Source of the DNA: Anaerolineae bacterium
Lineage (GTDB): Bacteria; Chloroflexota; Anaerolineae; J036; Brachytrichaceae
Assembly: GCA_023511655.1 (NCBI GenBank)
Contig: JAIMBB010000012.1
Location: 1-44,824, forward strand
Reading direction: 5' to 3'
DNA length: 44,824 nucleotides
Position 1 is the stretch's first letter. Each line of letters starts with the position of its first letter. Positions 11,427-20,362 of the stretch are shown here, piece by piece. The notes below the pieces were generated by a model. The model saw nothing but the letters and a program-made list of their open reading frames with translations. It did not search any database and had not been told where the DNA came from. A program made the translations under genes and the position numbers.

Positions 11427-12394
11427 GAGTTCGCCCTCAACAATCCATTCATGATCCACGAGCCGTAGGGGAGAACACCCTGCCTGCCTGCGCTTGGTTG
11501 ATCGGGGCGGTTTTTGCATTCAGCACGCTTGCGCCGGCCGGGCTACTGTGCGGATGCGCCATCGGAGCGAACCCTCAGGCTGCATCGCGACTCGGAGTCG
11601 CACGATCTGTGCCACACGACGGACGATCCTCCGGGATAAACCTGACGACCACGTCGTCTGCCGAGCTGGCAAGCAGATGGGCTGACGGCGGTGCTTTCGT
11701 CGGCGCAGGGCTTCAGCCGGATGCCGGAGACGCGACGGCAACGCCGCGCGTCTCGCCGCTCGGCGCGGTATATACAGTGGCGCGCACGCGAACAGCCGAG
11801 GGTGACCACCTTGTCGCGGTGTGCGTCGCCAACATCGGTTCTGCCGGCGTCCCGGAAATCAACGTTACCTTCGCGTTGTCGCAGCCTGGCGCTAGGATTG
11901 CTTCGTTGCGCGCGCCAGCGGTTCCAACCGAGGTGAGCGAGAATCAGGCACGCGCCATCTTCAGAGATATACTGCCAGGCCAGCAGGTGCAGGTGGAAGC
12001 CGTTATCCATTCGGAAAACCCCTTGCATGACGAACAGCCGAAAGTCGCTGTGCCGGAAGCTTATCGGTTAGCGCCGGGCGACCCAGTTCTGGTGTGCATT
12101 CCACATGAGGCGTTGTCCGCCCCGAGCGAAGTCGTTTCGGCGCAATTCATCATCGGGGGCGAGGCAGTGAGAGCGGAGGCAGCAGCGGCCGCTTTAAGTC
12201 AGCACCGATCATCGTCGAGCGTTCCTGCCGACAGGTCCGCGGCTGGGGGATCGCAGGGGCAAGCAGCGTCCGTTACTTTTTCGGCGATAGCGCTGACGAC
12301 CATCCTCGAATTGTCGGCCATATTGGCACTCGCGTCGCTGACCCTGGTCATCGCCTACCTCGCTCACAAACGATTCCGGAGAAGTCGAGGCTGA
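11420..12394 (+). CDS. Putative cell-surface protein with N-terminal export signal and C-terminal membrane anchor
   Basis: Up to 324 residues. A hydrophobic stretch at about 24-44, ending in AGLLCGC, looks like a signal peptide, possibly with a lipobox. Residues about 115-235 look like a beta-sandwich of the CARDB/DUF11 kind found in surface proteins (VAVCVANIGSAGVPEINVTF). A Ser/Ala-rich linker leads to a last membrane helix (about 288-315) and the basic tail HKRFRRSRG, typical of a stop-transfer anchor. The start is uncertain: GTG at 11420 overlaps the regulator gene, but later TTG/CTG starts after a GGGGAG sequence near 11470 would fit the signal peptide better. No enzyme motif is visible. 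Linked to the sigma/FecR pair by position only. Confidence 0.6.
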   Translation: MLRVRPQQSIHDPRAVGENTLPACAWLIGAVFAFSTLAPAGLLCGCAIGANPQAASRLGVARSVPHDGRSSGINLTTTSSAELASRWADGGAFVGAGLQPDAGDATATPRVSPLGAVYTVARTRTAEGDHLVAVCVANIGSAGVPEINVTFALSQPGARIASLRAPAVPTEVSENQARAIFRDILPGQQVQVEAVIHSENPLHDEQPKVAVPEAYRLAPGDPVLVCIPHEALSAPSEVVSAQFIIGGEAVRAEAAAAALSQHRSSSSVPADRSAAGGSQGQAASVTFSAIALTTILELSAILALASLTLVIAYLAHKRFRRSRG

Positions 12395-12406
12395 GGGGCC
12401 GGCACG

Positions 12407-12419
12407 CGGGCTTCGCCCG
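12407..12419. terminator. Weak hairpin between convergent genes
   Basis: A CGGGC-TTC-GCCCG hairpin followed on the plus strand by a T-containing stretch sits in the 91-bp gap between the convergent surface-protein and dgt genes. It could end either transcript, but the stem is only 5 bp and there is no proper T run. Confidence 0.3.
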
Positions 12420-12485
12420 GCTTGATTTATTGGCAACGGTCTGACTTGAAACGTGGCGCATCCCTGGCGATCGTCTGCATCGCCA

Positions 12486-13658
12486 TCAAGCGCGTTCATG
12501 CGGGTTGCACAGCCGGGCGTGTTCGGCCAGGGCGAACCGGTCGGTCATGCCGGCGATGTAATCGCACACCACGCGGCTCAGCGGCGCGCTCTCCAAACGT
12601 TGGCGCGCTCCTTCGGATAACAGACTCGGCTCTTGTACATACGCCTCGAACAAATCGCCAACGACGCGCTCGGCCTTCTCGGCCATGCGCAAAACGCGCG
12701 GATGGAAATACACCCGCTCGTACAGGAAACTCTTCAACTCCTGATTCATCTGCTCTGTTTCAGGCGGATAGCCGATGAGCAGCTCCGGCCATCGGCGCAC
12801 GTCATCCGCTATGGCTGCTCCGGCGCGCTGCTTCAGCATAGCCTGAATGCGGCGCGTGCTCTCCGAAAGTAGATCGGTGACGACAGCGTTGATCAACCGG
12901 CGGATGACGCGATGTCGCTTCACGTCGGTCAGCTGTTCGTTGCTGCTCACCCCGGCCGCCTCGCTCGCGCGTCGCCACCATGCCAGGTGCTTCACCTCTT
13001 GCTCCTTGACCAGACCTGCGCGCAAGCCGTCGTCAAGGTCGTGCGCGTTGTAGGCTAGCTCGTCCACAAAAGCCGCAATCTGCGCTTCGAGTGTGCCGTG
13101 TAGCTCCGGCCAGTAATCGAGTGGTGCGGATTGGCCGGAAGCCTCGACGTTGTGTTTGAGGATGCCTTCGCGGAATTCGTGGGTGAGGTTGAGTCCGGGG
13201 AAGTCGGGATAGCGGCGTTCCAGCTCGGTGATGATGCGAAAGCTCTGCCGGTTGTGGTTGAAGCCACCCTCCGCTGCCATCCGCGCGTTGAGGGCACGCT
13301 CGCCAGAGTGGCCGAACGGCGGGTGGCCGAGGTCATGTGCCAGACAAATGCCTTCGACCAGATCTTCATTCGCGCCGAGCGCGCGGGCGACGGTTCGCCC
13401 GATCTGTGCCACCTCCAGGGTGTGCGTGATGCGAGTGCGGTAATAGTCGCCCTCGGTCACCACGAACACCTGGGTCTTGCCTTGTAAGCGACGGAAGGCC
13501 GTAGTGTGCAGCACACGTTCTCGGTCGCGCTGGAACGCGGTGCGATAAGGCGCTTCCGGCTCAGGATACTGCCGGCCGCGCGACTCCGCGCTCTTCATGG
13601 CGTAGGGCGCGAGCGTCAAAAACTCAAGACGCTCGAGCTCTTCGCGTGTTCGCATCAT
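12486..13658 (-). CDS. dgt: dGTPase-like deoxynucleotide triphosphohydrolase (HD domain)
   Basis: The 390-residue protein carries the Dgt/SAMHD1-like HD motifs: RRLQGKTQVF near the N-terminus, THTLEV for the first His, AHDLGHPPFGHSGE for the HD pair, and AHDLDD for the last metal ligand. These enzymes split dNTPs into deoxynucleoside and tripolyphosphate and so balance dNTP pools; some act in phage defence. The length fits the Dgt type 2 group (about 370-450). It starts with two consecutive ATGs (13658 and 13655) 32 bp downstream of dnaK on the same strand; a strong hairpin lies between them, so expression may be partly uncoupled. Confidence 0.88.
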   Translation of the reverse strand: MMRTREELERLEFLTLAPYAMKSAESRGRQYPEPEAPYRTAFQRDRERVLHTTAFRRLQGKTQVFVVTEGDYYRTRITHTLEVAQIGRTVARALGANEDLVEGICLAHDLGHPPFGHSGERALNARMAAEGGFNHNRQSFRIITELERRYPDFPGLNLTHEFREGILKHNVEASGQSAPLDYWPELHGTLEAQIAAFVDELAYNAHDLDDGLRAGLVKEQEVKHLAWWRRASEAAGVSSNEQLTDVKRHRVIRRLINAVVTDLLSESTRRIQAMLKQRAGAAIADDVRRWPELLIGYPPETEQMNQELKSFLYERVYFHPRVLRMAEKAERVVGDLFEAYVQEPSLLSEGARQRLESAPLSRVVCDYIAGMTDRFALAEHARLCNPHERA

Positions 13659-13663
13659 GCGGT

Positions 13664-13695
13664 TGTAGCACAGGATGAATCAATCCTGTGCTACA
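13664..13695 (-). terminator. 13-bp stem hairpin at the end of dnaK
   Basis: A perfect inverted repeat, TGTAGCACAGGAT with ATCCTGTGCTACA and a 6-nt loop, spans the dnaK stop codon and the short gap before dgt. On the transcribed (minus) strand it is not followed by a T run, so it may act as an RNA-stabilising or processing hairpin or a partial terminator lowering dgt expression. Confidence 0.5.
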
Positions 13696-15574
13696 CCGAG
13701 CGATACTCGCCTTCGACCACGCCCTCGTCGCTTTTGCCGCCCGAAGGCGCAGCGCCGTCGGTGCCCGGCCGAGAGGCATAGGCACTCTGGCCGATCCGCG
13801 ACATGGTGGCTTGCAGCGCATCGCTGGCCCGCTTGATGCGATTGATGTCGTCGGTCTTCAACGCATCGCGCAGGTCGTTCATCTTGCCTTCGGCCTCGGC
13901 GCGGTCGGCGCCGCTCACCTTGTCGCCCAAGTCACGGAGCGCCTTCTCGGCCTGATAGAGGGCCTGGTCGCCGGTGTTGCGCGCGTCGGCCAGTTCCTTG
14001 CGGCGGGCGTCGGCTGCGGCGTTGCGTTGGGCCTCCTCAATCATGCGCTCGATGTCCTGCTTGCTCAGGTTGGTGCTGGCCGTAATGCTGATGCGCTGTT
14101 CGCGGCCGGTCGCCTTGTCCTTGGCGCTGACGTTGAGGATGCCGTTGGCGTCAATGTCGAACGTCACTTCGATCTGCGGCATGCCGCGCGGCGCGGGCGG
14201 GATGCCCTCCAGCCGGAACTGACCCAGCAGCATATTGTCGGCCGCCATCGGGCGTTCACCCTGGAACACCCGAATGTCCACCGCGCTCTGGTTGTCCTCC
14301 GCCGTGCTGAAGATTTCGCTCTTGCGCACGGGGATGGTGGTGTTGCGCGGGATCAGTGGCGTCATCACACCACCTAGCGTCTCAACACCAAGCGTAAGCG
14401 GTGTGACGTCGAGCAGGAGCACATCTTTCACGTCGCCTGCCAGCACGCCGGCCTGCACGGCTGCACCGACAGCCACGACTTCGTCGGGGTTGACGCTCTT
14501 GTTCGGCTCTTTGCCGCCGGTCATCTCCTTCACCAGCGCCTGCACCATGGGCATGCGGGTCGCGCCGCCCACCAGCACTACTTCATCAATGTCGCCCACC
14601 TTCAAGCCGGCATCCTTCAAGGCTTGCTCGACCGGACCGCGCAGTCGTCGCACCAGTTGTTCGCTGAGCTGCTCGAACTTGGCGCGGGTGAGCTTCATCA
14701 GCAGGTGTTTCGGACCGGTTTGGTCTGCCGTGATGTAAGGCAGGTTGATCTCTGTCTCCATCATCGAAGACAGCTCGATCTTGGCCTTCTCGGCAGCCTC
14801 CTTGAGCCGCTGCAGCGCCTGGCGGTCGGTGCGCAGGTCAATGCCCTGCTCCTTCTTGAACTCGGAGATCATCCAGTCCATGATCACCGCGTCCCAGTCA
14901 TCGCCGCCCAGGTGCGTATCGCCGCTGGTCGCCTTCACTTCCACCACGCCATCGCCGACTTCCAGAATGGAAACGTCGAAGGTGCCACCGCCCAGGTCGA
15001 AGACCAGGATGGTCTCGTCCTTCTTCTTGTCCAGGCCATAAGCCAGCGCCGCTGCGGTCGGCTCGTTGATGATCCTGAGGACTTCCAGGCCGGCGATCTG
15101 GCCGGCATCTTTGGTGGCCTGGCGCTGGGCGTCATTGAAATAAGCGGGCACGGTGATGACGGCCTTGGTCACCGGCTCGCCCAGGTAAGCCTCGGCGTCG
15201 GCCTTCAGCTTGGCCAGCACCATCGCGCTGATCTCCTGCGGCGTGTAGGTCTTATTGGTGTTGGGGATCTTCACCTGCGCATCGCCCTTGGGGCCCTGCA
15301 CCACCTGATAGGGGACGCGCCTGCGCTCGCCCTCGACTTCGTCGAAGCGTCGCCCGATGAACCGCTTGATCGAGAACACCGTGTTTTCGGGATTGACTAC
15401 CGCCTGTCGCTTGGCAGCCTGGCCGACGATGCGCTCGCCATCCTTTTTGAAAGCGACTACCGACGGCACCAGGTTGCCGCCCTCGGCCGTGGGGATCACG
15501 GTCGGGCTGCCACCCTCCAATACCGCTACCACGCTGTTGGTAGTGCCAAGGTCAATGCCAACGATTTTTGTCAT
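13691..15574 (-). CDS. dnaK: Molecular chaperone DnaK (Hsp70)
   Basis: This is a full-length Hsp70 (627 residues). Diagnostic motifs: [17 protein letters not shown] (phosphate 1), [46 protein letters not shown] (phosphate 2), [14 protein letters not shown], and a substrate domain beginning [18 protein letters not shown]. The ATG at 15574 follows a GGAGGAAGG ribosome site; an upstream in-frame start at 15592 would include that site and is rejected. Hsp70 folds client proteins with DnaJ and GrpE, but neither gene is next to it; its neighbours are the amino acid importer and dgt. The C-terminus is short (ends EYRSV), without the EEVD-like tail. No HrcA/CIRCE operator is seen upstream. Confidence 0.97.
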   Translation of the reverse strand: MTKIVGIDLGTTNSVVAVLEGGSPTVIPTAEGGNLVPSVVAFKKDGERIVGQAAKRQAVVNPENTVFSIKRFIGRRFDEVEGERRRVPYQVVQGPKGDAQVKIPNTNKTYTPQEISAMVLAKLKADAEAYLGEPVTKAVITVPAYFNDAQRQATKDAGQIAGLEVLRIINEPTAAALAYGLDKKKDETILVFDLGGGTFDVSILEVGDGVVEVKATSGDTHLGGDDWDAVIMDWMISEFKKEQGIDLRTDRQALQRLKEAAEKAKIELSSMMETEINLPYITADQTGPKHLLMKLTRAKFEQLSEQLVRRLRGPVEQALKDAGLKVGDIDEVVLVGGATRMPMVQALVKEMTGGKEPNKSVNPDEVVAVGAAVQAGVLAGDVKDVLLLDVTPLTLGVETLGGVMTPLIPRNTTIPVRKSEIFSTAEDNQSAVDIRVFQGERPMAADNMLLGQFRLEGIPPAPRGMPQIEVTFDIDANGILNVSAKDKATGREQRISITASTNLSKQDIERMIEEAQRNAAADARRKELADARNTGDQALYQAEKALRDLGDKVSGADRAEAEGKMNDLRDALKTDDINRIKRASDALQATMSRIGQSAYASRPGTDGAAPSGGKSDEGVVEGEYRSV

Positions 15575-15635
15575 TTTGTCCTTCCTCCACACATGCGCTC
15601 GTGCAATGACTGCGCGAAAGTTCCTCCGCTCAAAG

Positions 15636-15662
15636 ACGCCCTACACCTTACGCGCAGGGCGT
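15636..15662 (-). promoter_or_regulatory. Inverted repeat in the dnaK 5' leader
   Basis: ACGCCCT and AGGGCGT form a 7-bp stem with a 13-nt loop, about 60-90 nt upstream of the dnaK start. In the mRNA leader it might affect stability or heat response; there is no direct evidence. Confidence 0.3.
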
Positions 15663-15682
15663 TAGAGATATAACGGCGCGAT

Positions 15683-15700
15683 GTTAGCGTTGTGTTAGCG
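15683..15700 (-). promoter_or_regulatory. Tandem GTTAGCG motif upstream of dnaK
   Basis: GTTAGCG occurs twice with an 11-bp period (15683-15689 and 15694-15700), so both copies face the same side of the helix, about 110-125 bp upstream of dnaK and upstream of a TATATC-like -10 candidate. The spacing suggests a protein-binding site. It differs from CIRCE, which is an inverted repeat. Confidence 0.3.
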
Positions 15701-15745
15701 CTCGATCGCGGGTCAATGCAACAAGGCCGCGACGAACGAGAAAGT

Positions 15746-16504
15746 TCAGTGTGACAGGATTTGGGACAGGAAGAGCTTGGTCCGGTCTTCCCGGGGATCA
15801 CCGAAGATTTGCTCAGGCGTCCCGCTTTCTACGATCGTCCCCTGGTCGAAGAAATACATGGTGTCGGCCACCGCGCGGGCAAAGCCCATCTCGTGGGTGA
15901 CCACCATCATGGTCATGCCGCTGTCGGCCAGCTCGATCATTACATCGAGCACCTCTTTGATCATCTCCGGGTCGAGCGCGCTGGTGGGTTCGTCGAACAG
16001 CATGATCTTGGGCTGCATGGCCAGCGCGCGGGCGATTGCCACGCGCTGTTGCTGGCCGCCGGAGAGCTGGCCGGGGTACTTGCGGGCCTGCTCGGGGATG
16101 CCCACACGCTTGAGCAACTGCATACCGATCTCCTCGGCCTGCTCGCGCGACCATCTGCGCACCCAGATGGGGGCCAGCGTGATGTTGTCCATCACGGTCA
16201 GGTGGGGGAAGAGGTTGAACTGCTGGAACACCATGCCTGTCTCAATGCGGATGCGTTCGATGTCGCGCACGTCGTGGGTGAGCCGGATGCCATCCACGAT
16301 GATCTCGCCGCGTTGGTGCTCTTCCAGCCGATTGATAGTGCGGATGAAGGTGGACTTGCCGGAGCCGGATGGGCCGAAGATCACCACCACCTCGCCCTTG
16401 CGCACTTCCATATTGATCCCCCGCAAGGCGTGATAGTGGCCATACCACTTGTGCACGTCGCGGCAGATGATGATCGGCTCGTTCGTCCTGTCTTGCTCGC
16501 TCAT
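15746..16504 (-). CDS. aapP: Polar amino acid ABC transporter, ATP-binding protein
   Basis: This 252-residue ATPase is of the GlnQ/AapP class: Walker [10 protein letters not shown] (about 44-52), Q-loop [13 protein letters not shown], signature LSGGQQQR, Walker [15 protein letters not shown] and switch His in VVTHEMGFA. It powers uptake by the AapQ-AapM pore. I chose the ATG at 16504, directly after a GAGGGAGGT ribosome site; the frame extends 10 codons further without support. It is the last gene of the importer operon, separated from aapM by a gap holding a duplicated copy of the end of aapM, and is followed by dnaK. Confidence 0.93.
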   Translation of the reverse strand: MSEQDRTNEPIIICRDVHKWYGHYHALRGINMEVRKGEVVVIFGPSGSGKSTFIRTINRLEEHQRGEIIVDGIRLTHDVRDIERIRIETGMVFQQFNLFPHLTVMDNITLAPIWVRRWSREQAEEIGMQLLKRVGIPEQARKYPGQLSGGQQQRVAIARALAMQPKIMLFDEPTSALDPEMIKEVLDVMIELADSGMTMMVVTHEMGFARAVADTMYFFDQGTIVESGTPEQIFGDPREDRTKLFLSQILSH

Positions 16505-16546
16505 ACCTCCCTCACCGTGAATCATGTGGAGCAAAAGATCTTTCGC

Positions 16547-16655
16547 CTCTAAGCACGTCCGGTGCTAAGTCGCCTCTCCAAACTCCACGCCGCCTCCGTT
16601 TTGGGTTGGGCGGGGCTTCTCTAAGCACGTCCGGTGCTAAGTCGCCTCTCCAAAC
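16547..16655. repeat. 37-bp direct repeat duplicating the 3' end of aapM
   Basis: The same 37 bases occur at 16547-16583 and 16619-16655 (starting CTCTAAGCACGTCC, ending CTCTCCAAAC). The second copy covers the last codons and stop of aapM; the first lies in the gap before aapP. Each copy contains the partial palindrome AGCAC-GTCCG-GTGCT. This is a local tandem duplication of the gene end with 35 bp between copies. It may also duplicate a small RNA hairpin between the two genes. Confidence 0.9.
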
Positions 16656-17838
16656 GTTGGCTGAAGGCCGACATCAGGTAGCAGAACAGGCCATAGATCA
16701 GCGCAACGAATAAGTACACCTCGGCCTGCAAGCCAAGGAAGTCCGGTTGCGCCAGCACAGCCTTGGCGATGCCCATCAGTTCCAGCAAGCCCACGATCAC
16801 CACCAGCGAGGTATCTTTGAACAATGCGATGAACTGGCCGACCAGGATGGGGATGATGGCCTTGAGCGCCTGCGGCAGGATGATGAGCAGCATCATCTTC
16901 CAGGTGTTCAGGCCCAGGGCGCGGGCGGCTTCGTATTGCCCACGCGGGATGGCCTGCAAGCCACCGCGCACGTTTTCGGCCAGGTAGGCTGCGCTGAACA
17001 GGACGATGCCGGCCATCGCCCGCACCACCCGGTCAATTGTCACGCCGGGCAAGAAGAGCGGCAGCATGAGCTGGGCCATGAACAGCACAGTGATGAGTGG
17101 CACCCCGCGCACCACCTCGATATAGATCACGGAGAGCGACCGGACAATGGGCAGGCTGGATTGTCGGCCCAGCGCCAGCAACACGCCCAGTGGGAAGGAG
17201 AACACGATCCCCACCACGGTCAACAGCAACGTCAGCAACAGGCCGCCCCACAGGTTGGTGGGCACCAGTGGCAATGGGCTGTCCGCGCCGCCGAAGCCGC
17301 TGATCAGCACGATGACCAGCGGGAAGTAAACGACCCAGGCGATGATGGCGATGCGCTGCAGACGGACGCCGCGCCAAAAGCTGAGCGCGAAGCCAATCAG
17401 CCCGGCGGCGCCGGTGATCAACAGCGGGACGCGCGCTTCCTCTTGCGCAATCAACGCCAAGGCGAAGGGTAGAACACCCAGAGCGATTGCGCCGGCGCGC
17501 TGGCCACGTCCCCAGATGCCCCATGAAAGGCCGATCAGCAGCGCCAGCAAAACGACGCACGCCCAGGCGCGCCAGGTCGTCGCTGCCGGATACTGCCCGA
17601 CCAGGAACAGGCGCAGGTTGGCGCCGATCACTTCCCAGCGCGCCTGGGTGAGCGCCCACTCAGCCATGCCGCGCGCGACCAGGATGATGACGGCGGCAAA
17701 GATCACCGTCAGCAGCGCGTTGTACCAGGTGCTGAACAGGTTCTTGCGCAACCAGCCGAGAACGGTGTAGCGTTCCGTGGGCGGGGGCAATACTCCCGCT
17801 GGCGGGGCAAGTGAAGAGGTGCTCGTGCTCGTCGTCAT
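16621..17838 (-). CDS. aapM: Polar amino acid ABC transporter, permease AapM-like
   Basis: This 405-residue permease has about eight membrane helices and, toward the C-terminus, the conserved EAA loop QYEAARALGLNTWKMMLL that docks to the ATPase. The long hydrophobic N-terminal part before the transport core (which starts near residue 210 with WGGLLLTLLLTVVGIVFS) is characteristic of AapM of the general L-amino acid importer, which is longer than HisM/GlnP. Its start overlaps the end of aapQ by 4 bp. Together with AapQ it forms the membrane channel. The substrate range (broad L-amino acids) is inferred from the Aap family. Confidence 0.88.
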   Translation of the reverse strand: MTTSTSTSSLAPPAGVLPPPTERYTVLGWLRKNLFSTWYNALLTVIFAAVIILVARGMAEWALTQARWEVIGANLRLFLVGQYPAATTWRAWACVVLLALLIGLSWGIWGRGQRAGAIALGVLPFALALIAQEEARVPLLITGAAGLIGFALSFWRGVRLQRIAIIAWVVYFPLVIVLISGFGGADSPLPLVPTNLWGGLLLTLLLTVVGIVFSFPLGVLLALGRQSSLPIVRSLSVIYIEVVRGVPLITVLFMAQLMLPLFLPGVTIDRVVRAMAGIVLFSAAYLAENVRGGLQAIPRGQYEAARALGLNTWKMMLLIILPQALKAIIPILVGQFIALFKDTSLVVIVGLLELMGIAKAVLAQPDFLGLQAEVYLFVALIYGLFCYLMSAFSQRLERRLSTGRA

Positions 17839-19031
17839 CGCTCCACCAATCGCACGCGGCGGTTATACCAGTTCATCGCCACCGAAGTCAGCAGACTGAC
17901 TGAAAGATAGACGGCCATGACGATGGCGATCATCTCCACCGCCCGGCCGGTTTGGTTGATGATCGTGCCGGATATGGCGAACAGATCAGGATAGCCGATG
18001 GCCACCGCCAGCGACGAGTTCTTGGTTAGGTTGAGGTACTGGCTGGTGAGTGGCGGGACGATGACGCGCAGGGCCTGCGGGAACACCACCAGTTGCAACG
18101 TGCGCCGGCCGCTCAGCCCCAACGCGCGGGCCGCCTCCACCTGTCCCTTCGGCACGGCCTGGATTCCGGCGCGCACGATCTCGCCGATGAAAGCGGCCGT
18201 GTAGATCACCAGGCCGAGCAGCAGCGCCATGAACTCTGGCGTCAGCACTAGCCCGCCCTTGAAGTTGAACGCAGCGATCTCCGGGGTGGTGACTTGCAAT
18301 GGCGGTTGCGGCAGGACCAGCCAACCAATGCCGGCGATGCCCAACAGGACGAACAGCGTCGGCAGCACGATGGGCTTGGGTCGGCCGCTACGTTCTTGCC
18401 AAAGGCGCAGCCCGGTCGCTGCCAGGATGGCCAGCCCGACGGCGGCAATCAGGATGTAGAGATAGATCGGCCAGGTCTCCGTCGGCTCGCCCCATGGGAT
18501 CGCCACCCCGCGATTGCTGAGGTAGAGCGGCCCCAGGCTGATGGCCTGACGCGCGCGCGGCAGTTTGAGGAAGAAAGCCGTGTAGATGAAGATGAGCAAA
18601 ACCAGCAGCGGCACGTTGCGCATCAACTCGATGAACAGCCAGGCCAGGCGGTTCACCAGCCAGTTGCCGGACAGTCGCGCGATGCCGACCACGATGCCCA
18701 GCAGGGTGGCCAGGATGATGCCCAGGACGCTCACCAGTAGGGTGTTGAGCAACCCAACCAGCAACGCGCGCGAGAACGTGTCTGTGTTGGCGTAGCGGAT
18801 GAGGGATTCGCCGATGTCGAAGCCGGCGGCGTTCTCCAGAAAGCCAAACCCCAGCGCGATGCCCTGGCGCGCCAGCGAGTCTGCCATGTTGCGGAAGGCC
18901 AGGAACAGCAGTCCGGCGACGATAGCCAGCACGATGAATTGCGCCGCGAACTGGATGAACCGGTCATCGCGCCAGAACGCGCGGTTGGGCCGGGGGGGCG
19001 ATGTGGCAGGCGGAAGCGGAACGTTCGCCAT
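17835..19031 (-). CDS. aapQ: Polar amino acid ABC transporter, permease AapQ-like
   Basis: This 398-residue permease resembles AapQ. It has a short N-terminal tail, helices from about residue 28, a first core segment LVGLLNTLLVSVLGIILATL, and the EAA loop QVEAARALGLSGRRTLQL with the following VVFPQALRVIVPPL. A long insertion between core helices (about 160-260) is typical of AapQ. It lies between aapJ (137 bp upstream, across a strong hairpin) and aapM (4-bp overlap). It forms a heterodimeric pore with AapM. Confidence 0.88.
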   Translation of the reverse strand: MANVPLPPATSPPRPNRAFWRDDRFIQFAAQFIVLAIVAGLLFLAFRNMADSLARQGIALGFGFLENAAGFDIGESLIRYANTDTFSRALLVGLLNTLLVSVLGIILATLLGIVVGIARLSGNWLVNRLAWLFIELMRNVPLLVLLIFIYTAFFLKLPRARQAISLGPLYLSNRGVAIPWGEPTETWPIYLYILIAAVGLAILAATGLRLWQERSGRPKPIVLPTLFVLLGIAGIGWLVLPQPPLQVTTPEIAAFNFKGGLVLTPEFMALLLGLVIYTAAFIGEIVRAGIQAVPKGQVEAARALGLSGRRTLQLVVFPQALRVIVPPLTSQYLNLTKNSSLAVAIGYPDLFAISGTIINQTGRAVEMIAIVMAVYLSVSLLTSVAMNWYNRRVRLVER

Positions 19032-19110
19032 AGTGTGGCCGGAGTTATAGCCAGTTTCCTACGAAGCCGCAACAGAAAACCGATGCGGTGAGGACTGCCT
19101 GCAACGAAAG

Positions 19111-19138
19111 AGCCAGGCTTCTTTTAAGAAGCCTGGCT
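19111..19138 (-). terminator. 13-bp perfect hairpin between aapJ and aapQ
   Basis: AGCCAGGCTTCTT and its exact reverse complement enclose a 2-nt centre. On the transcribed strand CTCTTTCG follows, a weak T-rich tail. Hairpins here are common in ABC importer operons, where they end or protect the binding-protein mRNA so that more binding protein than permease is made. Partial termination or 3'-end protection of aapJ is the likely role. Confidence 0.7.
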
Positions 19139-19168
19139 TCTGTGCCTTTGGTCGTTGTGGGCTTCCGA

Positions 19169-20362
19169 CTACCGGAACGGTGGCGCGTAGAGTAGCCCGC
19201 CGTTGGTATACAGGCTGTTGATACCGCGCGGGATGGCGGTCTTGGTGTTGGGGCCGAGGTTACGGTCGTAGATCTCGCCGTAGTTGCCGACCGCCTTGAT
19301 CACGTTCGCCGCCCAATCCTTGCTCAAGCCGAGCTTGGCGCCGAGATCCACCTTCTCATCGGCCCCCAGCAAGCGCTTGACTTCCGGGCGGGTGTCGCTG
19401 GCGATCACGCTGTCCACGTTTTCGGAGGTGATGCCGAACTCCTCGGCGGCGAAGGTGGCAAACACCGTCCACTGCACGATGTCGAACCACTGGTCGTCGC
19501 CATGGCGCACCATCGGGCCGAGTGGCTCTTTGGACAGGGTGACATCCAGAATGACATGGTTCTCGGGGTCGGGCAACACCGAGCGGCGCGAGACCAGGCC
19601 GGACTTGTCGGTGGTCACCGCGTCGCAGCGCCCTTCGGCGTAGGCGCCGAAGGTACCGTTGGCGTCCTCAAACACCGCCGGTGTGTACTGGATGTTGCGG
19701 GCAGCCATTTGATCGGCCAGGTTCAGCTCGGTGGTGGTGCCCTTTTGCACGCAGATCGTCGCGCCGTCCAGGTCCTCCAGCTTGGTGATGTTGGCATCCT
19801 TGGGCACCATGATGCCCTGGCCATCGTAGAAGGTGGTGGCGACGAAATTGCTGCCGTTGTCGGTGTCGCGCGTCAGCGTCCAGGTGGTGTTGCGGATGAG
19901 CACGTCAATCTCACCGCTCTGCAAGGCCGCAAAGCGCTGCTCGGCCGTCAGCGGGCGATACTCGATCTTGTTCACGTCGTTGAAGATGGCTGCGGCCAGG
20001 GCTTTGCAGTAGTCAATGTCGAAGCCGCTGAACGCGCCGGCCGAATCTACAAAGCCGAAGCCGGGAACCTGGCTGTTGACGCCGCAGATCAGCTTGTCGC
20101 GCGCTTTGATGGCCTTGAGCGTTTCGCCGAAGCCCGATGGAGCTGCAGGTGCAGCCGGGGCGGGGGTGGATGTGGGCGCGGCCGCTGCGGCGTCGGCCGG
20201 CGCAGCTACCGTTACCTCGACGATGCGCGTGACCTCCACTTCGCGCGTAACTTCCACCGGCGCAGCCGGAGCTGCTGGGGCGGCTGCGGGGACTTGGGTA
20301 CAAGCGATGAGTGCTAGGGGAATCGCGACGAGCAAACCGAGCGCCTTTCGTGACCTTGTCAT
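19169..20362 (-). CDS. aapJ: Polar amino acid ABC transporter, substrate-binding lipoprotein AapJ-like
   Basis: This 397-residue secreted binding protein starts with a lipoprotein signal, MTRSRKALGLLVAIPLALIA followed by Cys21 (lipobox LIAC), then a low-complexity Ala/Pro/Thr linker to about residue 75. The mature fold has family-3 binding-protein motifs: LICGVNSQVPGFGFVDSAG, FSGFDIDYCKALAAAIF, VDVLIRNTTWTLTRD near the first third, and TDKSGLVSRR. It captures amino acids outside and hands them to AapQM. The lipobox and linker indicate membrane tethering, as expected in a cell without a classical Gram-negative periplasm. The ATG follows an AAGGAGGAAAGG ribosome site. First gene of the operon. 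Confidence 0.93.
   Translation of the reverse strand: MTRSRKALGLLVAIPLALIACTQVPAAAPAAPAAPVEVTREVEVTRIVEVTVAAPADAAAAAPTSTPAPAAPAAPSGFGETLKAIKARDKLICGVNSQVPGFGFVDSAGAFSGFDIDYCKALAAAIFNDVNKIEYRPLTAEQRFAALQSGEIDVLIRNTTWTLTRDTDNGSNFVATTFYDGQGIMVPKDANITKLEDLDGATICVQKGTTTELNLADQMAARNIQYTPAVFEDANGTFGAYAEGRCDAVTTDKSGLVSRRSVLPDPENHVILDVTLSKEPLGPMVRHGDDQWFDIVQWTVFATFAAEEFGITSENVDSVIASDTRPEVKRLLGADEKVDLGAKLGLSKDWAANVIKAVGNYGEIYDRNLGPNTKTAIPRGINSLYTNGGLLYAPPFR

Noticed and set aside
15660-15720. Possible CIRCE/HrcA operator before dnaK (TTAGCGCTC half-site)
   Set aside because: Only one imperfect half-site; the matching inverted GAGTGCTAA is absent.
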